From Streptomyces sp. NBC_01454 (lineage in GTDB: Bacteria > Actinomycetota > Actinomycetes > Streptomycetales > Streptomycetaceae), in assembly GCF_036227565.1 (NCBI RefSeq), contig NZ_CP109460.1, forward strand, positions 6,510,001-6,574,000: a stretch of DNA of 64,000 nt. Direction: 5' to 3'. The notes beneath the pieces were generated by a model, which worked only from the letters and a program-made list of their open reading frames with translations, was not told the DNA's origin and did no database searches. Position 1 is the first letter of the stretch. Every line of letters starts with the position of its first letter. The position numbers and the translations under genes were made by a program. Of the stretch, positions 45,820 through 54,905 are shown one piece after another.

Positions 45820-47389
45820 AGTTGTGCCGCGGCGGCGGTGAGGAGGTCGCCCACTCCAGGGACCGGCCGAAGCCCCAGGGGTCGTCCACCGTGACCTTGG
45901 CGCCGTAGCGCGTGGTCTTCCAGACGTTGTAGAGGAAGGGCAGGGTGGACAGCCCGAGCAGGAAGGAGCCGATGGTGGAGAGGGTGTTCAGGGCCGTGAA
46001 GCCGTCGGCCGCCAGATAGTCGGCGTAGCGCCGCGGCATGCCCTCCACCCCCAGCCAGTGCTGGACGAGGAAGGTGGTGTGGAAGCCGATGAACAGCGTC
46101 CAGAAGTGGATCTTCCCGAGGCGTTCGTCGAGCATCTTGCCGGTGAATTTCGGCCACCAGAAGTAGAAGCCCGCGTACGTCGCGAACACCACCGTCCCGA
46201 AGACGACGTAGTGGAAGTGGCCGACGACGAAGTAGGTGTCGGTGACGTGGAAGTCCATCGGCGGCGAGGCCAGGATGACGCCGGTCAGCCCGCCGAACAG
46301 AAAGCTCACCAGGAATCCGACCGACCACAGCATCGGCGTCTCGAAGGACACCGAGCCGTGCCACATGGTGCCGATCCAGTTGAAGAACTTCACCCCGGTC
46401 GGCGCCGCGATCAGGAACGACATGAGGGAGAAGAACGGCAGCAGCACCGCCCCGGTCGCGAACATGTGGTGCGCCCAGACCATCACCGACAGGGCCGTGA
46501 TGGCCATCGTCGCGCCGACCAGCATGACGTACCCGAAGATCGGCTTGCGGGAGAAGACCGGGATGATCTCCGTGATGATGCCGAAGAACGGCAGCGCGAT
46601 GATGTAGACCTCGGGATGCCCGAAGAACCAGAACAGGTGCTGCCACAACAGTGCGCCGCCCCACTGGGCCTCGAACACCACCGTCCCGAACTGCCGGTCC
46701 GCCTCCAGCACCAGCAGCGCGGCCGCCAGCACCGGGAACGCCATCAGCACCAGGATCGAGGTGAAGAGGACGTTCCAGGTGAACACCGGCATCCTGAACA
46801 TCGTCATGCCGGGCGCCCGCAGCGTGATCACCGTGGTGATGAAGTTGACCGCGCCGAGGATGGTGCCGAAGCCGGCCAGCGCCAGCCCCATGATCCACAG
46901 ATCGGGGCCGGTGCCGGGGGAGCGGGTCAGCGAGTTCAGCGGCGCGTAGGCCGTCCAGCCGAAGCTGGGGCCGCCGTCCGGGGTGAGGAAGCTGCCCAGC
47001 ACGATCAGGCCGCCGAAGAGGAAGAACCAGTACGAGAGCATGTTCAGCCGCGGGAAGGCCACGTCCGGCGAGCCGATCTGCAGCGGCATGATCTCGTTGG
47101 CGAAGCCGGCGAAGGCGGGCGTGGCGAACAGCAGCAGCATGATCGTGCCGTGCATGGTCACCGCCTGGTTGAACTGCTCGGGGCCGACGATCTGCAGCCC
47201 CGGACGGGCCAGTTCGGCCCGCATCACCAGCGCCAGCACCCCGCCCACCAGGAAGAACCCGAACGACGTGATCAGGTAGAGGTGGCCGATCTTCTTGTGG
47301 TCGGTGGTCGTCAGCCAGTCGACCAGCACCGCCCCGCGGCTCCGCGCCCCGGGAGGCCGCAGGTCCGCCCGGCCGGTGTCCGTAACCAT
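45710..47389 (-). CDS. ctaD: Cytochrome c oxidase subunit I (orphan copy)
   Basis: 559-aa membrane haem-copper oxidase subunit with 12 predicted TM helices. Haem and copper ligands are present: [32 protein letters not shown] (His-Tyr pair), [12 protein letters not shown] and [14 protein letters not shown]. The proton-channel segment [20 protein letters not shown] is present too. No ctaC, ctaE or ctaF lies nearby, so it is probably a second ctaD outside the main respiratory cluster. ATG 47389 has GAGGTG about 7 bases upstream; GTG 47398 would add three residues. The C-terminus overlaps the WYL regulator gene by 110 bases. Confidence 0.95.
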   Translation of the reverse strand: MVTDTGRADLRPPGARSRGAVLVDWLTTTDHKKIGHLYLITSFGFFLVGGVLALVMRAELARPGLQIVGPEQFNQAVTMHGTIMLLLFATPAFAGFANEIMPLQIGSPDVAFPRLNMLSYWFFLFGGLIVLGSFLTPDGGPSFGWTAYAPLNSLTRSPGTGPDLWIMGLALAGFGTILGAVNFITTVITLRAPGMTMFRMPVFTWNVLFTSILVLMAFPVLAAALLVLEADRQFGTVVFEAQWGGALLWQHLFWFFGHPEVYIIALPFFGIITEIIPVFSRKPIFGYVMLVGATMAITALSVMVWAHHMFATGAVLLPFFSLMSFLIAAPTGVKFFNWIGTMWHGSVSFETPMLWSVGFLVSFLFGGLTGVILASPPMDFHVTDTYFVVGHFHYVVFGTVVFATYAGFYFWWPKFTGKMLDERLGKIHFWTLFIGFHTTFLVQHWLGVEGMPRRYADYLAADGFTALNTLSTIGSFLLGLSTLPFLYNVWKTTRYGAKVTVDDPWGFGRSLEWATSSPPPRHNFTTLPKIRSESPAFDLHHPEVGQQPAPLPVPGTAGP

Positions 47390-47915
47390 CCGCTGCACCT
47401 CGTTCGTCGAGGGTGTACTGGGGCCCGGGACATGATCCCCGCGGCCGCGGCGCAGTGCGAGAGGGCGCTCCGGGCCGTTCCGGTGGGATCCGGCGGGCCC
47501 GGTCCGGCGGGCCCGCCGGGGCGCCGGCGGGGGTGGGCCGGGAAGTGCACGCGCCCGGCAATCGGGGCGATGTGCGGGAAATGTGTGTGGAGTGTGTCTC
47601 GTTGGTCAATTTCCGGACGACCGATAAACGGCAATGAGCAACGGAAATCCGGTACTGCCGGGGGATTGTTTTCGGGCGCCGCGGCGCGCGGCCCGGAACG
47701 CGTGTGCCCGTTTTGTATTCGATCAAGGTGGAATTTCTGCTGCCGGAAAAGTCCACCCGGTTGCGCGGTCACACGGCGCGTACGGGTGACGGAAGTCCGG
47801 CGATCGCACCAACGCAGGCTGTGACACAAGTGTGACCAAGGACGGACCGGACGGTCACCGGGGTATGCACAGGCCGGGCTTCCACGGGCCGCCGCGGCCG
47901 CATACGGTGGCTGTC
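47390..47915. other. 526-bp intergenic region between ctaD and the I78-like gene (divergent)
   Basis: No gene supported. The stretch 47570-47780 is A/T-richer (ggtcaatttccggac, ttgtattcgatcaagg) and should hold the ctaD promoter. GC content rises again toward the I78-like gene. An in-frame extension upstream of that gene to 47832 is not convincing. Confidence 0.45.
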
Positions 47916-48131
47916 ATGGCTGACCTACCGAATCTTCCGGACAACCCCGAGGACGACATCGAGGCATATGTCGGCCTCGCGCAGGAGAGCGCCGAGGAGC
48001 GGGCCAGAGCGCGTGGCTGGACCACCGTCCGCTCCCTGCCGCCGGGCGCGATCATCACCATGGAGTACCTGTCCGGCCGGCTCAACTTCGAGGTCAAGGA
48101 CGGCACGGTGCACCGCAGCTGGCAGGGCTGA
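47916..48131 (+). CDS. Small I78-family peptidase-inhibitor-like protein
   Basis: 71 aa, no signal peptide. The core LPPGAIITMEYLSGRLNFEV plus KDGTVHRSWQG matches the I78 (potato inhibitor I-like) pattern, where an Arg-x-Asn binding loop and a C-terminal Val-x-Arg strand are typical. The N-terminal half is an acidic helix (NPEDDIEAYVGLAQESAEER). ATG 47916 gives MADLPNLPDNPEDD; upstream GGTGG is a weak ribosome binding site. It is a single gene closed by a very strong terminator. Actual inhibition of a protease is inferred, and an intracellular target would be needed. Confidence 0.72.
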   Translation: MADLPNLPDNPEDDIEAYVGLAQESAEERARARGWTTVRSLPPGAIITMEYLSGRLNFEVKDGTVHRSWQG

Positions 48132-48147
48132 GCGCCGCGACGGACGA

Positions 48148-48189
48148 CGAAGGCCCCGGCCGCTCCCTCGGGAGCGGCCGGGGCCTTCG
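48148..48189 (+). terminator. Very strong hairpin terminator
   Basis: A perfect 20-bp stem (48148-48167 with 48170-48189) around TC (a 4-base loop in practice), 16 bases after the I78-like stop. It also faces the PAP2 gene's 3' end and may work in both directions. Confidence 0.88.
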
Positions 48190-48235
48190 CTGCGGGGTGG
48201 GGGTGTGCGTACCGGCCCCGCGGTCCGTGCGGCGG

Positions 48236-49270
48236 TCAGCCGCCGTCGTTGCGGCCGCGCCAGGAGGACGGGCTCAGCGGCGTGGTGCGGGGCATCCGGT
48301 CCGCGTGCGGCGGGCGCCGGGTGCCGGCCGGGGTGACCGGGGCGCGCTCCGAGCGGATCGTGTACGGCCGTGCCGGGTGGTGCGGCCAGCTGTCCGGGGA
48401 GTGGCCGGCCGAGCGGCCGCCCGTGCCGGCGGGGACCGCCTCGCGCACCAGCACCTCGCCGTCGGGCGCGATGCGCTGCCGGGAGACCCCGGGAGCCAGC
48501 GCGCCGGCCGGCAGCGGGCCGCGCAGCGAATTGGGGCGCAGCCGCAGCCACAGCCGCAGCAGGATGCCCATGAGCCGGTCCTCGAACCAGGTGATGCCGG
48601 GCTCCAGCCAGGGCATCGCCAGCAGCACCAACAGCCCCGCGGCCCAGCCGAGCAGGACATCGCTGACCCAGTGCGTGCCGAGGTAGACGGTGGTCATCCC
48701 GACGCCGAGCGCGCCGAGCGCGGCGATCACCGACAGCGTGCGGCGGCGCAGCGAGGTGGTGGCGAGGTAGGCCAGCACGCCCCAGGTGACCACGGCGTTC
48801 GCGGTGTGGCCCGAGGGGAATATGTCGCCGCCCAGGTACATCTCGTTGGCGCCGACCACGGTCGCGTAGTGCGGGCCGAGCCGGCCCATGCCGAGCTTGG
48901 CGGCGCCCACGGTGATGTTCAGCAGCAGCAGCGAGGCGCCGAGCACCAGCAGCGGGTGGAGGTTGCGCTGCCGCCAGCAGCGCCAGCCCAGCCAGGCCGC
49001 CACGGCCACCGCGGTCGGCCCGCGCTGCCCCAGTACAACGAAGTAGTCGAGGAAGGCATGGATCTCAGGCCACTGCTTGTACGGCCTGAAGAACATGACT
49101 TGCCAGTCGAACGTGACCAGCCATGAAGTGACCAGCACTCCGACCACGATCGCGAGGTACACCGCCAGCGTGCCCCAGAACAGCCACAGGCGGGTCCGGG
49201 TCATGCGGGGTGGTCGGGCGCGATCGGTCGGGCGCTCCTCCATCTGGTCGAGCTTGTCATCGGTACGCAC
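48236..49270 (-). CDS. PAP2-family membrane phosphatase
   Basis: 344 aa. Six predicted TM helices (about residues 30-230) and a long Pro/Arg-rich cytoplasmic tail (245-344). Motif 1 is KLGMGRLGPHY. Motif 2 GGDIFPSGHTANAVVTWG carries the catalytic PSGH. Motif 3 is TTVYLGTHWVSDVLLGWAAG, with the nucleophilic His and Asp but with Thr where the family's conserved Arg normally sits (SR-x5-H). Substrate (for example undecaprenyl or phosphatidyl phosphates) unknown. GTG 49270 lacks a ribosome binding site; a leaderless transcript or the ATG ten codons later is possible. Confidence 0.85.
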   Translation of the reverse strand: MRTDDKLDQMEERPTDRARPPRMTRTRLWLFWGTLAVYLAIVVGVLVTSWLVTFDWQVMFFRPYKQWPEIHAFLDYFVVLGQRGPTAVAVAAWLGWRCWRQRNLHPLLVLGASLLLLNITVGAAKLGMGRLGPHYATVVGANEMYLGGDIFPSGHTANAVVTWGVLAYLATTSLRRRTLSVIAALGALGVGMTTVYLGTHWVSDVLLGWAAGLLVLLAMPWLEPGITWFEDRLMGILLRLWLRLRPNSLRGPLPAGALAPGVSRQRIAPDGEVLVREAVPAGTGGRSAGHSPDSWPHHPARPYTIRSERAPVTPAGTRRPPHADRMPRTTPLSPSSWRGRNDGG

Positions 49271-49536
49271 TCAATCGACGTTACCGCGTGTGATGTAGGT
49301 GCTTGGTCAAACTGTGCGCTTTGTAATGACGATGTGATGTGGAATGTGTCTCAAACGAGGCTTCACCGAAGGGATTTGCAAGGGAATTCCTGGCGATTCT
49401 CAATCGCTTCCCGCCATCCGCGTGTCGGCACCCCGAGTGCCTTATCTGCTTTTCTCCGGAGGGAGTTTATCCGCCATTCGCCGCCAGGCCCCGTGGCGTT
49501 TCCCCGCAGTGGCGCTCACGGAGCGGTACCGGCCGG
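49271..49536 (-). promoter_or_regulatory. A/T-richer leader upstream of the PAP2 gene
   Basis: A 266-base gap with lower GC than its surroundings (for example 49318-49400), between the mannosyltransferase stop and the PAP2 start on the same strand. It probably holds the PAP2 promoter; no exact boxes could be assigned. Confidence 0.35.
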
Positions 49537-50730
49537 TCACGGCGGGCCCGAACCGTTCAGCCAGAACGCCCCGTAGACCGCGGAGCCCGCCGCCGCAGCG
49601 CCGATGACCAGCCACGACCACACCGGGCGCCGACGTGCCAGTGCCGCGGCCAGGGGCAGCAGCAGCGGATAGGCCGGCATCATCAGCCGTGGCTTGGACC
49701 CGAAGTAGCCCTTGGCCGTCAGCGCGAGCAGCAGCACCGTCCCGCCGTAGACCGCCAGCGGCAGCGGCTGGCCCTGGCGTACGCCGCGCACGTACAGCCA
49801 GCCCACCAGGCCGACGCCGAGGAGCAGTCCGAGTCCGGCCACGGCGGCGGGTCCCGACAGCAGGCCCCAGACGAACGAGCCGAACGCCAGCCCCCCGTCG
49901 AAGCCGTTGCCCCAGCCGCCCTGGACGTCGAGATATCCGGCGAACGAGCCCTGCCGCGCGCCCACCCACAGGAAGTAGCCGCACCAGCCGAGCGGTGACA
50001 GCAGCACCCCGGGCAGCAGGCCAGGATGCGCACGGAGCGCCGCGCGCAGCCGGACGCCACCGTTCCGCTCGCGCCACAGCGTCACCGCCGCGGTGAGCCA
50101 CACCGCCGCGACCACCGCGGCACCCACCGGGCGGGTCAGCCCGGCCAGGGACGCGCACACCCCCGCCGCCACCCAGCGCCCGGTCAGCACGGCGTACACG
50201 CCCCAGGCCGCGAGCGCGGTGAACAGCGACTCCGAGTACGCCATCGACTGCACGATCCCGACCGGCAGCGCGGCCCACAGCGCGGCCAGGGCGATCCCGG
50301 CCCGCGGCCCGTACAGCCGCTCACCGGTCGCGTACAGGGCGCAGGCCGCGGCCGCCGAGGCGAGCCAGGCGACCGCCATCCCGGCGTCGGCGGGCGACAG
50401 CGGCAGCAGTGCCGACAACCCCCGCTCCAGCCACGGCAGCAGCGGGAAGAACGCCAGGTTGGAGTGGACGTCGCCGTTGGGCATCGTCACCGTGTAGCCG
50501 TAGCCCTGCTCGGCGACCCGGGTGTACCAGAGCGAGTCCCAGCGGGCGGTCAGCAAGGTGTGCCAGTCCTTGCCATCGGCCGCCGACCACACCGCGAGCA
50601 CGAGCACGCCCAGCAGCCGGATCGCCGCGTACGCCGCCAGCGCGGGCGCGGCCCGGCGCAGCCAGGTCCCCGTGGCGGGGGCGGCGCACCGGGTCGGGCC
50701 GGGTACGGCGGCGGGCGCAAGATCGTTCAT
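49537..50730 (-). CDS. PIG-V/GT39-like membrane mannosyltransferase
   Basis: 397-aa integral membrane GT-C glycosyltransferase with about ten TM helices. The first extracytoplasmic loop holds the catalytic-type Asp and aromatic cluster, LLTARWDSLWYTRVAEQGYG, followed by NLAFFPLLPWLERGLSALLP. SMAYSESLFTALAAWGVYAV and SLAGLTRPVGAAVVAAVWLT match the PIG-V (Mannosyl_trans2) family. It probably uses a polyprenyl-phospho-mannose donor for a glycolipid or glycoprotein. ATG 50730. No ribosome binding site stands out. Confidence 0.82.
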   Translation of the reverse strand: MNDLAPAAVPGPTRCAAPATGTWLRRAAPALAAYAAIRLLGVLVLAVWSAADGKDWHTLLTARWDSLWYTRVAEQGYGYTVTMPNGDVHSNLAFFPLLPWLERGLSALLPLSPADAGMAVAWLASAAAACALYATGERLYGPRAGIALAALWAALPVGIVQSMAYSESLFTALAAWGVYAVLTGRWVAAGVCASLAGLTRPVGAAVVAAVWLTAAVTLWRERNGGVRLRAALRAHPGLLPGVLLSPLGWCGYFLWVGARQGSFAGYLDVQGGWGNGFDGGLAFGSFVWGLLSGPAAVAGLGLLLGVGLVGWLYVRGVRQGQPLPLAVYGGTVLLLALTAKGYFGSKPRLMMPAYPLLLPLAAALARRRPVWSWLVIGAAAAGSAVYGAFWLNGSGPP

Positions 50731-50940
50731 CCCGGCGATTATCCCGTGGCCGAAGAACGACGGTCGACGGCGGGTGGGGGAACGCGAGGCGCTGCGATGC
50801 GCGTCTCATCGTGAGGTGAACCACGCAGGGTAGCGGGGGACTCGCGTAGTCTGACGTCTCTACTCGCCCGTGCCGCCGGTTCCCCCGGGGCGCTTTCGCG
50901 CCCTGATCCGCGGCAGCGAGAGCATGACTGGAGGTGCTGC

Positions 50941-52581
50941 ATGTCAGGGACGTCCGCGTCCGGCAGTGGACGGACGGCTGGAGTTCCCCGGCTTTCAGCT
51001 GGCAGTGTGAACCGCTGGACCGTGCTCATCGTGCTCTGCGTCAGCCTGCTCTTCGTCGCGCTGGACACCACCATCCTGTACGTCGCCGTGCCCTCGGTCA
51101 CCGAGGACCTGCGGCCGGGACCGGTCGAACTGCTGTGGATCGTGGATGTCTATCCGCTGATCGCGGCCTCGCTGCTGATCCTCTTCGGCACCCTCGGCGA
51201 CCGCGTCGGACGCCGGCGCGTCCTCCTGCTCGGCTACGGCCTCTTCGGGCTCGCCTCGGCCGCCGCCGCGCTCGCGCCCAACCCGCAGATCCTGATGGTG
51301 GCCCGTGCCCTGCTCGGCATCGGCGGCGCCATGATCATGCCGGCCACGCTGTCGATCCTGCGGCAGGTCTTCCCCGACCGGCGCGAGCGCGCGGTCGCCA
51401 TCGGCGTGTGGAGCGCGGTGGCCGCGGTCGGTGCCGCGGTCGGTCCGGTCCTCGGCGGCTTCCTCGTCGAGAACTTCTGGTGGGGCTCGGTCTTCCTCAT
51501 CAACATCCCGATGATGGCGGCCATGCTGCCGATAGGCCGATGGCTGCTGCCGGAGTCGCGCGGTGAGCGCAACGGTCCCTGGGACGTGATCGGCGCGATC
51601 GTCGCGGCGCTCGGTGTGCTGGGCGTGGTCCTCGGGGTGAAGCGGATCGGCAGCGGCGCCCCGGTGGTGGGCTGGACGACCCTGCTGCCCATCCTTCTCG
51701 GCATCGCGCTGCTGATCCTCTTCGTCCGCCGTCAGCACCGGCGCACCCACCCGCTGATCGACATGCGGCTGTTCGCCCGGCCCGCGTTCGGTACCTCCGT
51801 CGGCTGCATCGTGCTGGCCATGCTCGCGCTGGTGGGCCTGCAGCTGATCGCTGTGCAGTACCTCCAGCTCGTCCTCGGACTGAGCCCGCTGCAGACCGGA
51901 CTGCGGATGCTGCCGCTGGTCTTCGCCGCGATGGCGGCCGGCCTGACCGGCTCCAAGATGCTGCAACTCCTCGGCCCGCGCGCCATGGTGTCCCTCGGCT
52001 TCGTGCTGACCGCCGTCGCGGTGCTCTGCCTGACGGCGATGAGCAGCCAGGACCGCCCCTGGCTGCTGTCCCTGGGCTTCGTGCTGCTCGGCTTCGGCTT
52101 CCAGTCCACGCTGTTCGGGGCGTACGAGTCGATGCTCAGCGAGGCGCCCGCCGAGCAGTCGGGCGGTGCCGCCGCGATCGGCGAGACCTCCTACCAGCTC
52201 GGTGCCGGCATCGGCGTCGCCCTCCTCGGCAGTGTCATGAACGCCGCCTACGCCCCCGGCCTGGACCGGGTCGACGGCGTTCCCGCGCGCGCCTCCGCCT
52301 CGGCCGCGCACTCCCTCGGCGAGGCCTACAAGGTCGCCGCCGGACTGGGGGACACGGCCCGGGCCGCGCTGCGCGAGGCCGCCCGGGAGTCCTTCGTCCG
52401 CGGGCTGCACATCACCCTGGTCGCCAGTGCCGTGCTGCTGCTGATCGGCGCGGGGATCGCGCTGCGGCTGCCGCGCCGGGCGGCGGAGTCCACGGAGCGG
52501 GCGGAGGCGGACGGCGAGGCGGCCCCGGGCGACCGGCCGGCCGGCTGCGGTACGCCCGCCACGGCGCGCTCCGGGCGCTGA
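50941..52581 (+). CDS. DHA2-type MFS multidrug efflux transporter
   Basis: 546-aa proton antiporter with 14 predicted TM helices. Motif A GDRVGRRRVLLLGYGLFGLA, motif B/C-like ALLGIGGAMIMPATLSILRQ, and the family start TVLIVLCVSLLFVALDTTIL (motif D1) followed by DVYPLIAASLLILFGTLGDR. The C-terminal tail is hydrophilic. ATG 50941 with GGAGG about 6 bases upstream. The exported compound cannot be told; no TetR or MarR partner gene is adjacent. Confidence 0.93.
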   Translation: MSGTSASGSGRTAGVPRLSAGSVNRWTVLIVLCVSLLFVALDTTILYVAVPSVTEDLRPGPVELLWIVDVYPLIAASLLILFGTLGDRVGRRRVLLLGYGLFGLASAAAALAPNPQILMVARALLGIGGAMIMPATLSILRQVFPDRRERAVAIGVWSAVAAVGAAVGPVLGGFLVENFWWGSVFLINIPMMAAMLPIGRWLLPESRGERNGPWDVIGAIVAALGVLGVVLGVKRIGSGAPVVGWTTLLPILLGIALLILFVRRQHRRTHPLIDMRLFARPAFGTSVGCIVLAMLALVGLQLIAVQYLQLVLGLSPLQTGLRMLPLVFAAMAAGLTGSKMLQLLGPRAMVSLGFVLTAVAVLCLTAMSSQDRPWLLSLGFVLLGFGFQSTLFGAYESMLSEAPAEQSGGAAAIGETSYQLGAGIGVALLGSVMNAAYAPGLDRVDGVPARASASAAHSLGEAYKVAAGLGDTARAALREAARESFVRGLHITLVASAVLLLIGAGIALRLPRRAAESTERAEADGEAAPGDRPAGCGTPATARSGR

Positions 52582-52598
52582 GCGGCCGGTTCTTCGTC

Positions 52599-52627
52599 CC
52601 GCCGTGCGCCCGCGTGGCGCACGGCGG
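52599..52627 (+). terminator. Terminator after the MFS gene
   Basis: Perfect 12-bp stem CCGCCGTGCGCC (52599-52610) and GGCGCACGGCGG (52616-52627), loop CGCGT, 17 bases after the stop. Confidence 0.8.
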
Positions 52628-52673
52628 TGACCCTTGCCGGGCGGCACGGCGGGACGTACCGTCGGAAGGGCAT

Positions 52674-52690
52674 AACTACCACTGCTAGTT
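52674..52690. promoter_or_regulatory. Inverted repeat AACTA-N7-TAGTT upstream of the acyl-CoA dehydrogenase
   Basis: AACTA (52674-52678) and TAGTT (52686-52690), an A/T-rich dyad of TetR-operator type in very GC-rich surroundings, 22 bases before the start codon. Confidence 0.45.
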
Positions 52691-52711
52691 TTCGCCGCCG
52701 GAGGCCCCGCC

Positions 52712-53935
52712 ATGTCCGCAACGCCGTCCGCAGAGTCTTCAGCGTCCGCAGCGTCCTTGACGGTCCCGCCGTTCGACGCCGGCGACCCGCTGGGCATCGA
52801 CGATCTGCTGACCGACGAGGACCGCGCCGTCCGCGCCACCGTCCGCCGGTGGACCGCCGAGCGGATCCTGCCCTCGATCGCCGACTGGTACGAGCGCGGC
52901 GAACTCCCCGGCATCCGCGAACTCGCCCGGGAACTGGGGTCGATCGGCGCCCTCGGGATGTCCCTGACCGGCTACGGCTGCGCCGGTGCCTCCGCGATCC
53001 AGTACGGCCTGGCCTGTCTGGAGCTGGAGGCCGCCGACTCCGGCATCCGCTCGCTGGTCTCCGTGCAGGGCTCGCTGGCCATGTACGCGATCTGGCGCTT
53101 CGGCTCCGAGGAGCAGAAGCAGCAGTGGCTGCCGCGGATGGCGGCCGGCGAGATCCTCGGCTGTTTCGGCCTGACCGAGCCCGACATCGGCTCCGACCCC
53201 GCCGCGATGCGCACGCACGCCAAGCGCGACGGGACCGACTGGGTGCTCAACGGCCGCAAGATGTGGATCACCAATGGTTCGGTGGCCGGGGTCGCGGTGG
53301 TCTGGGCCCGTACCGACGACGGCATCCGGGGCTTTGTCGTCCCCACCGACGCCCCGGGGTTCTCGGCCCCCGAAATCAAGCACAAGTGGTCCCTGCGGGC
53401 CTCGGTGACCAGCGAACTCGTCCTGGACGAGGTGCGGCTGCCGGCCGATGCCGTGCTCCCCGGGGCCACCGGACTGCGCGGCCCGCTCGGCTGCCTCAGC
53501 CACGCCCGCTACGGCATCGTCTGGGGATCGATGGGCGCCGCGCGCGCCAGCTTCGAGGCGGCGCTGGACTACGCGAAGACGCGCGAGCAGTTCGGCAAGC
53601 CCATCGGCGGCTTCCAGCTCACCCAGGCCAAGCTCGCCGACATGGCCGTCGAACTGCACAAGGGGATCCTGCTCGCCCATCACCTGGGACTGCGGATGGA
53701 CGCGGGGCGGCTGCGCCCCGAGCAGGTCAGCTTCGGCAAGCTGAACAACGTCCGGGAGGCGATCGAGATCTGCCGCACGGCCCGGACCATCCTCGGCGCC
53801 AACGGGATCTCGCTGGAGTACCCCGTCATGCGGCACGCCACCAACCTCGAGTCGGTGCTCACCTACGAGGGGACCGTTGAGATGCACCAGCTGGTGCTGG
53901 GCAAGGCGCTGACCGGTCTGGACGCCTTCCGGTGA
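52712..53935 (+). CDS. Acyl-CoA dehydrogenase, glutaryl-CoA dehydrogenase-like
   Basis: 407-aa flavoenzyme. FAD/substrate segments SGIRSLVSVQGSLAMYAIWR, GCFGLTEPDIGSDPAAMRTH, WVLNGRKMWITNGSVAGVAV; C-terminal RTILGANGISLEYPVMRHAT and catalytic Glu in VLTYEGTVEMHQLVLGKALT (about 385). The SVQGSLAMY context is that of glutaryl-CoA dehydrogenases, which oxidise and decarboxylate glutaryl-CoA to crotonyl-CoA in lysine degradation. Other short-chain substrates remain possible. ATG 52712 has GGAGG 8 bases upstream; the first 20 residues are a Ser/Ala-rich tail. Confidence 0.9.
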   Translation: MSATPSAESSASAASLTVPPFDAGDPLGIDDLLTDEDRAVRATVRRWTAERILPSIADWYERGELPGIRELARELGSIGALGMSLTGYGCAGASAIQYGLACLELEAADSGIRSLVSVQGSLAMYAIWRFGSEEQKQQWLPRMAAGEILGCFGLTEPDIGSDPAAMRTHAKRDGTDWVLNGRKMWITNGSVAGVAVVWARTDDGIRGFVVPTDAPGFSAPEIKHKWSLRASVTSELVLDEVRLPADAVLPGATGLRGPLGCLSHARYGIVWGSMGAARASFEAALDYAKTREQFGKPIGGFQLTQAKLADMAVELHKGILLAHHLGLRMDAGRLRPEQVSFGKLNNVREAIEICRTARTILGANGISLEYPVMRHATNLESVLTYEGTVEMHQLVLGKALTGLDAFR

Positions 53936-53941
53936 CCGGCT

Positions 53942-53967
53942 CCGTGCGGTGATGCCGTGCGGTGATG
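53942..53967 (+). repeat. 13-bp perfect tandem duplication
   Basis: ccgtgcggtgatg occurs twice in a row just after the acyl-CoA dehydrogenase stop codon. Confidence 0.7.
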
Positions 53968-53968
53968 C

Positions 53969-54022
53969 GGGCGGCCGCCGCCCGGCCCTTGTGGGCCGGG
54001 ACACGCCGGCGGCGGCCGCCGC
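53969..54022. terminator. Nested hairpin terminator between convergent genes
   Basis: Inner stem CCCGGCCC (53981-53988) / GGGCCGGG (53993-54000) with loop TTGT, enclosed by an outer GGCGGCCGCCG / CGGCGGCCGCC pairing. It separates the acyl-CoA dehydrogenase and SepF-like genes. Confidence 0.75.
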
Positions 54023-54055
54023 GGTCCCCGGCCCTGTGCGCAGGCCCGGGTCCGC

Positions 54056-54508
54056 TCAACTCTGGTTGAAGAAACCGCCGTTGCGGTGGCCGCGGGCCTC
54101 GCCGCTGAGCACCTTGTAGTCGGCGGGGGTCAGCAGGAACACCCGGGTCGCGACGCGCTCGATCGAACCGCGCAGACCGAAGGTCAGCCCGGCCGCGAAG
54201 TCCACCACCCGCTTGGCGTCGGCGGAGTCCATGGACGTCAGATTGACGATGACCGGGACGCCGTCCCGGAACAGCTCGCCGATACCGCGGGCGTCCCGGA
54301 AGCTCTCCGGAGAGACCGTGGCGATGCGGGTGCCCTGGTCCTGGGCGGCCTCATCGGCCACCCGCACCCGGGGGTCGGTGACCCACGGGTGGTTGTCACC
54401 CGAGTCACCGGCATCGGGTCCCTCGGCGTAGTCGTCGTCGTAGTAGCGCTCGTCATCACTGTCGTCGACGAGGCCAAGCCAGGCACTCGCCTTGCGCACC
54501 GATCCCAT
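54056..54508 (-). CDS. SepF-like cell-division protein
   Basis: 150 aa. Short N-terminal amphipathic helix ([14 protein letters not shown]), an acidic linker rich in Asp/Tyr ([13 protein letters not shown]), then the SepF core: [78 protein letters not shown]. SepF tethers FtsZ to the membrane. Streptomyces have one canonical sepF in the division cluster plus SepF-like paralogues (SflA/SflB) reported to restrain ectopic Z-rings. As no ftsZ or ylm genes are here, this is probably a paralogue. ATG 54508 with GAGGAGG upstream; divergent from the conservon. Confidence 0.9.
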   Translation of the reverse strand: MGSVRKASAWLGLVDDSDDERYYDDDYAEGPDAGDSGDNHPWVTDPRVRVADEAAQDQGTRIATVSPESFRDARGIGELFRDGVPVIVNLTSMDSADAKRVVDFAAGLTFGLRGSIERVATRVFLLTPADYKVLSGEARGHRNGGFFNQS

Positions 54509-54905
54509 TGACGCCTCCTCTCACCCGCGGTCTCTGCGTGTCCGCCCCTATCGTCGTCCATGAGGCGGAGGGTGTGCCAAGTGGATAGCCGCCGCACGGG
54601 GGGTTCGTGACACATCTGGTGCAAAGAGGGTGGCGCGGCATCAGCTTACGCGCCCCATAGGGAAACTGACAGTATGAAGAACGTGACGGTAGGTATTTTA
54701 CCGGCCTGATGTCGAAAAGTGGCCGGTGAAAGGCGGAGCGAACCCCCGGGTAGGTTCGTGCACGGGACCAGGGCAAATGCCAAAGGCGCCGGCGCACCAC
54801 CGGGAAATAGGACGATGATCGGGTGACTGGCCCATCCGAGGGTCGTTGACACGGCAGCAGATCGTGATCTGCGCACCGCATCAACTTCCCTCGAAAGTTC
54901 TGTAC
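54509..54905. other. 397-bp divergent control region between sepF-like and cvnA
   Basis: No gene supported. An A/T-richer segment (54655-54715) includes ggtaggtattttacc (54691-54705), an imperfect dyad GGTA/TACC. TTGACA at 54846-54851 is a perfect -35 hexamer for the conservon, but a matching -10 is not evident. The same TTG could instead be a start codon extending cvnA by 20 residues. Confidence 0.45.

Noticed and set aside
54846..54851. TTGACA as a definite cvnA promoter
   Set aside because: A good -35 match, but no acceptable -10 at 16-19 bases; the TTG may instead be a start codon.
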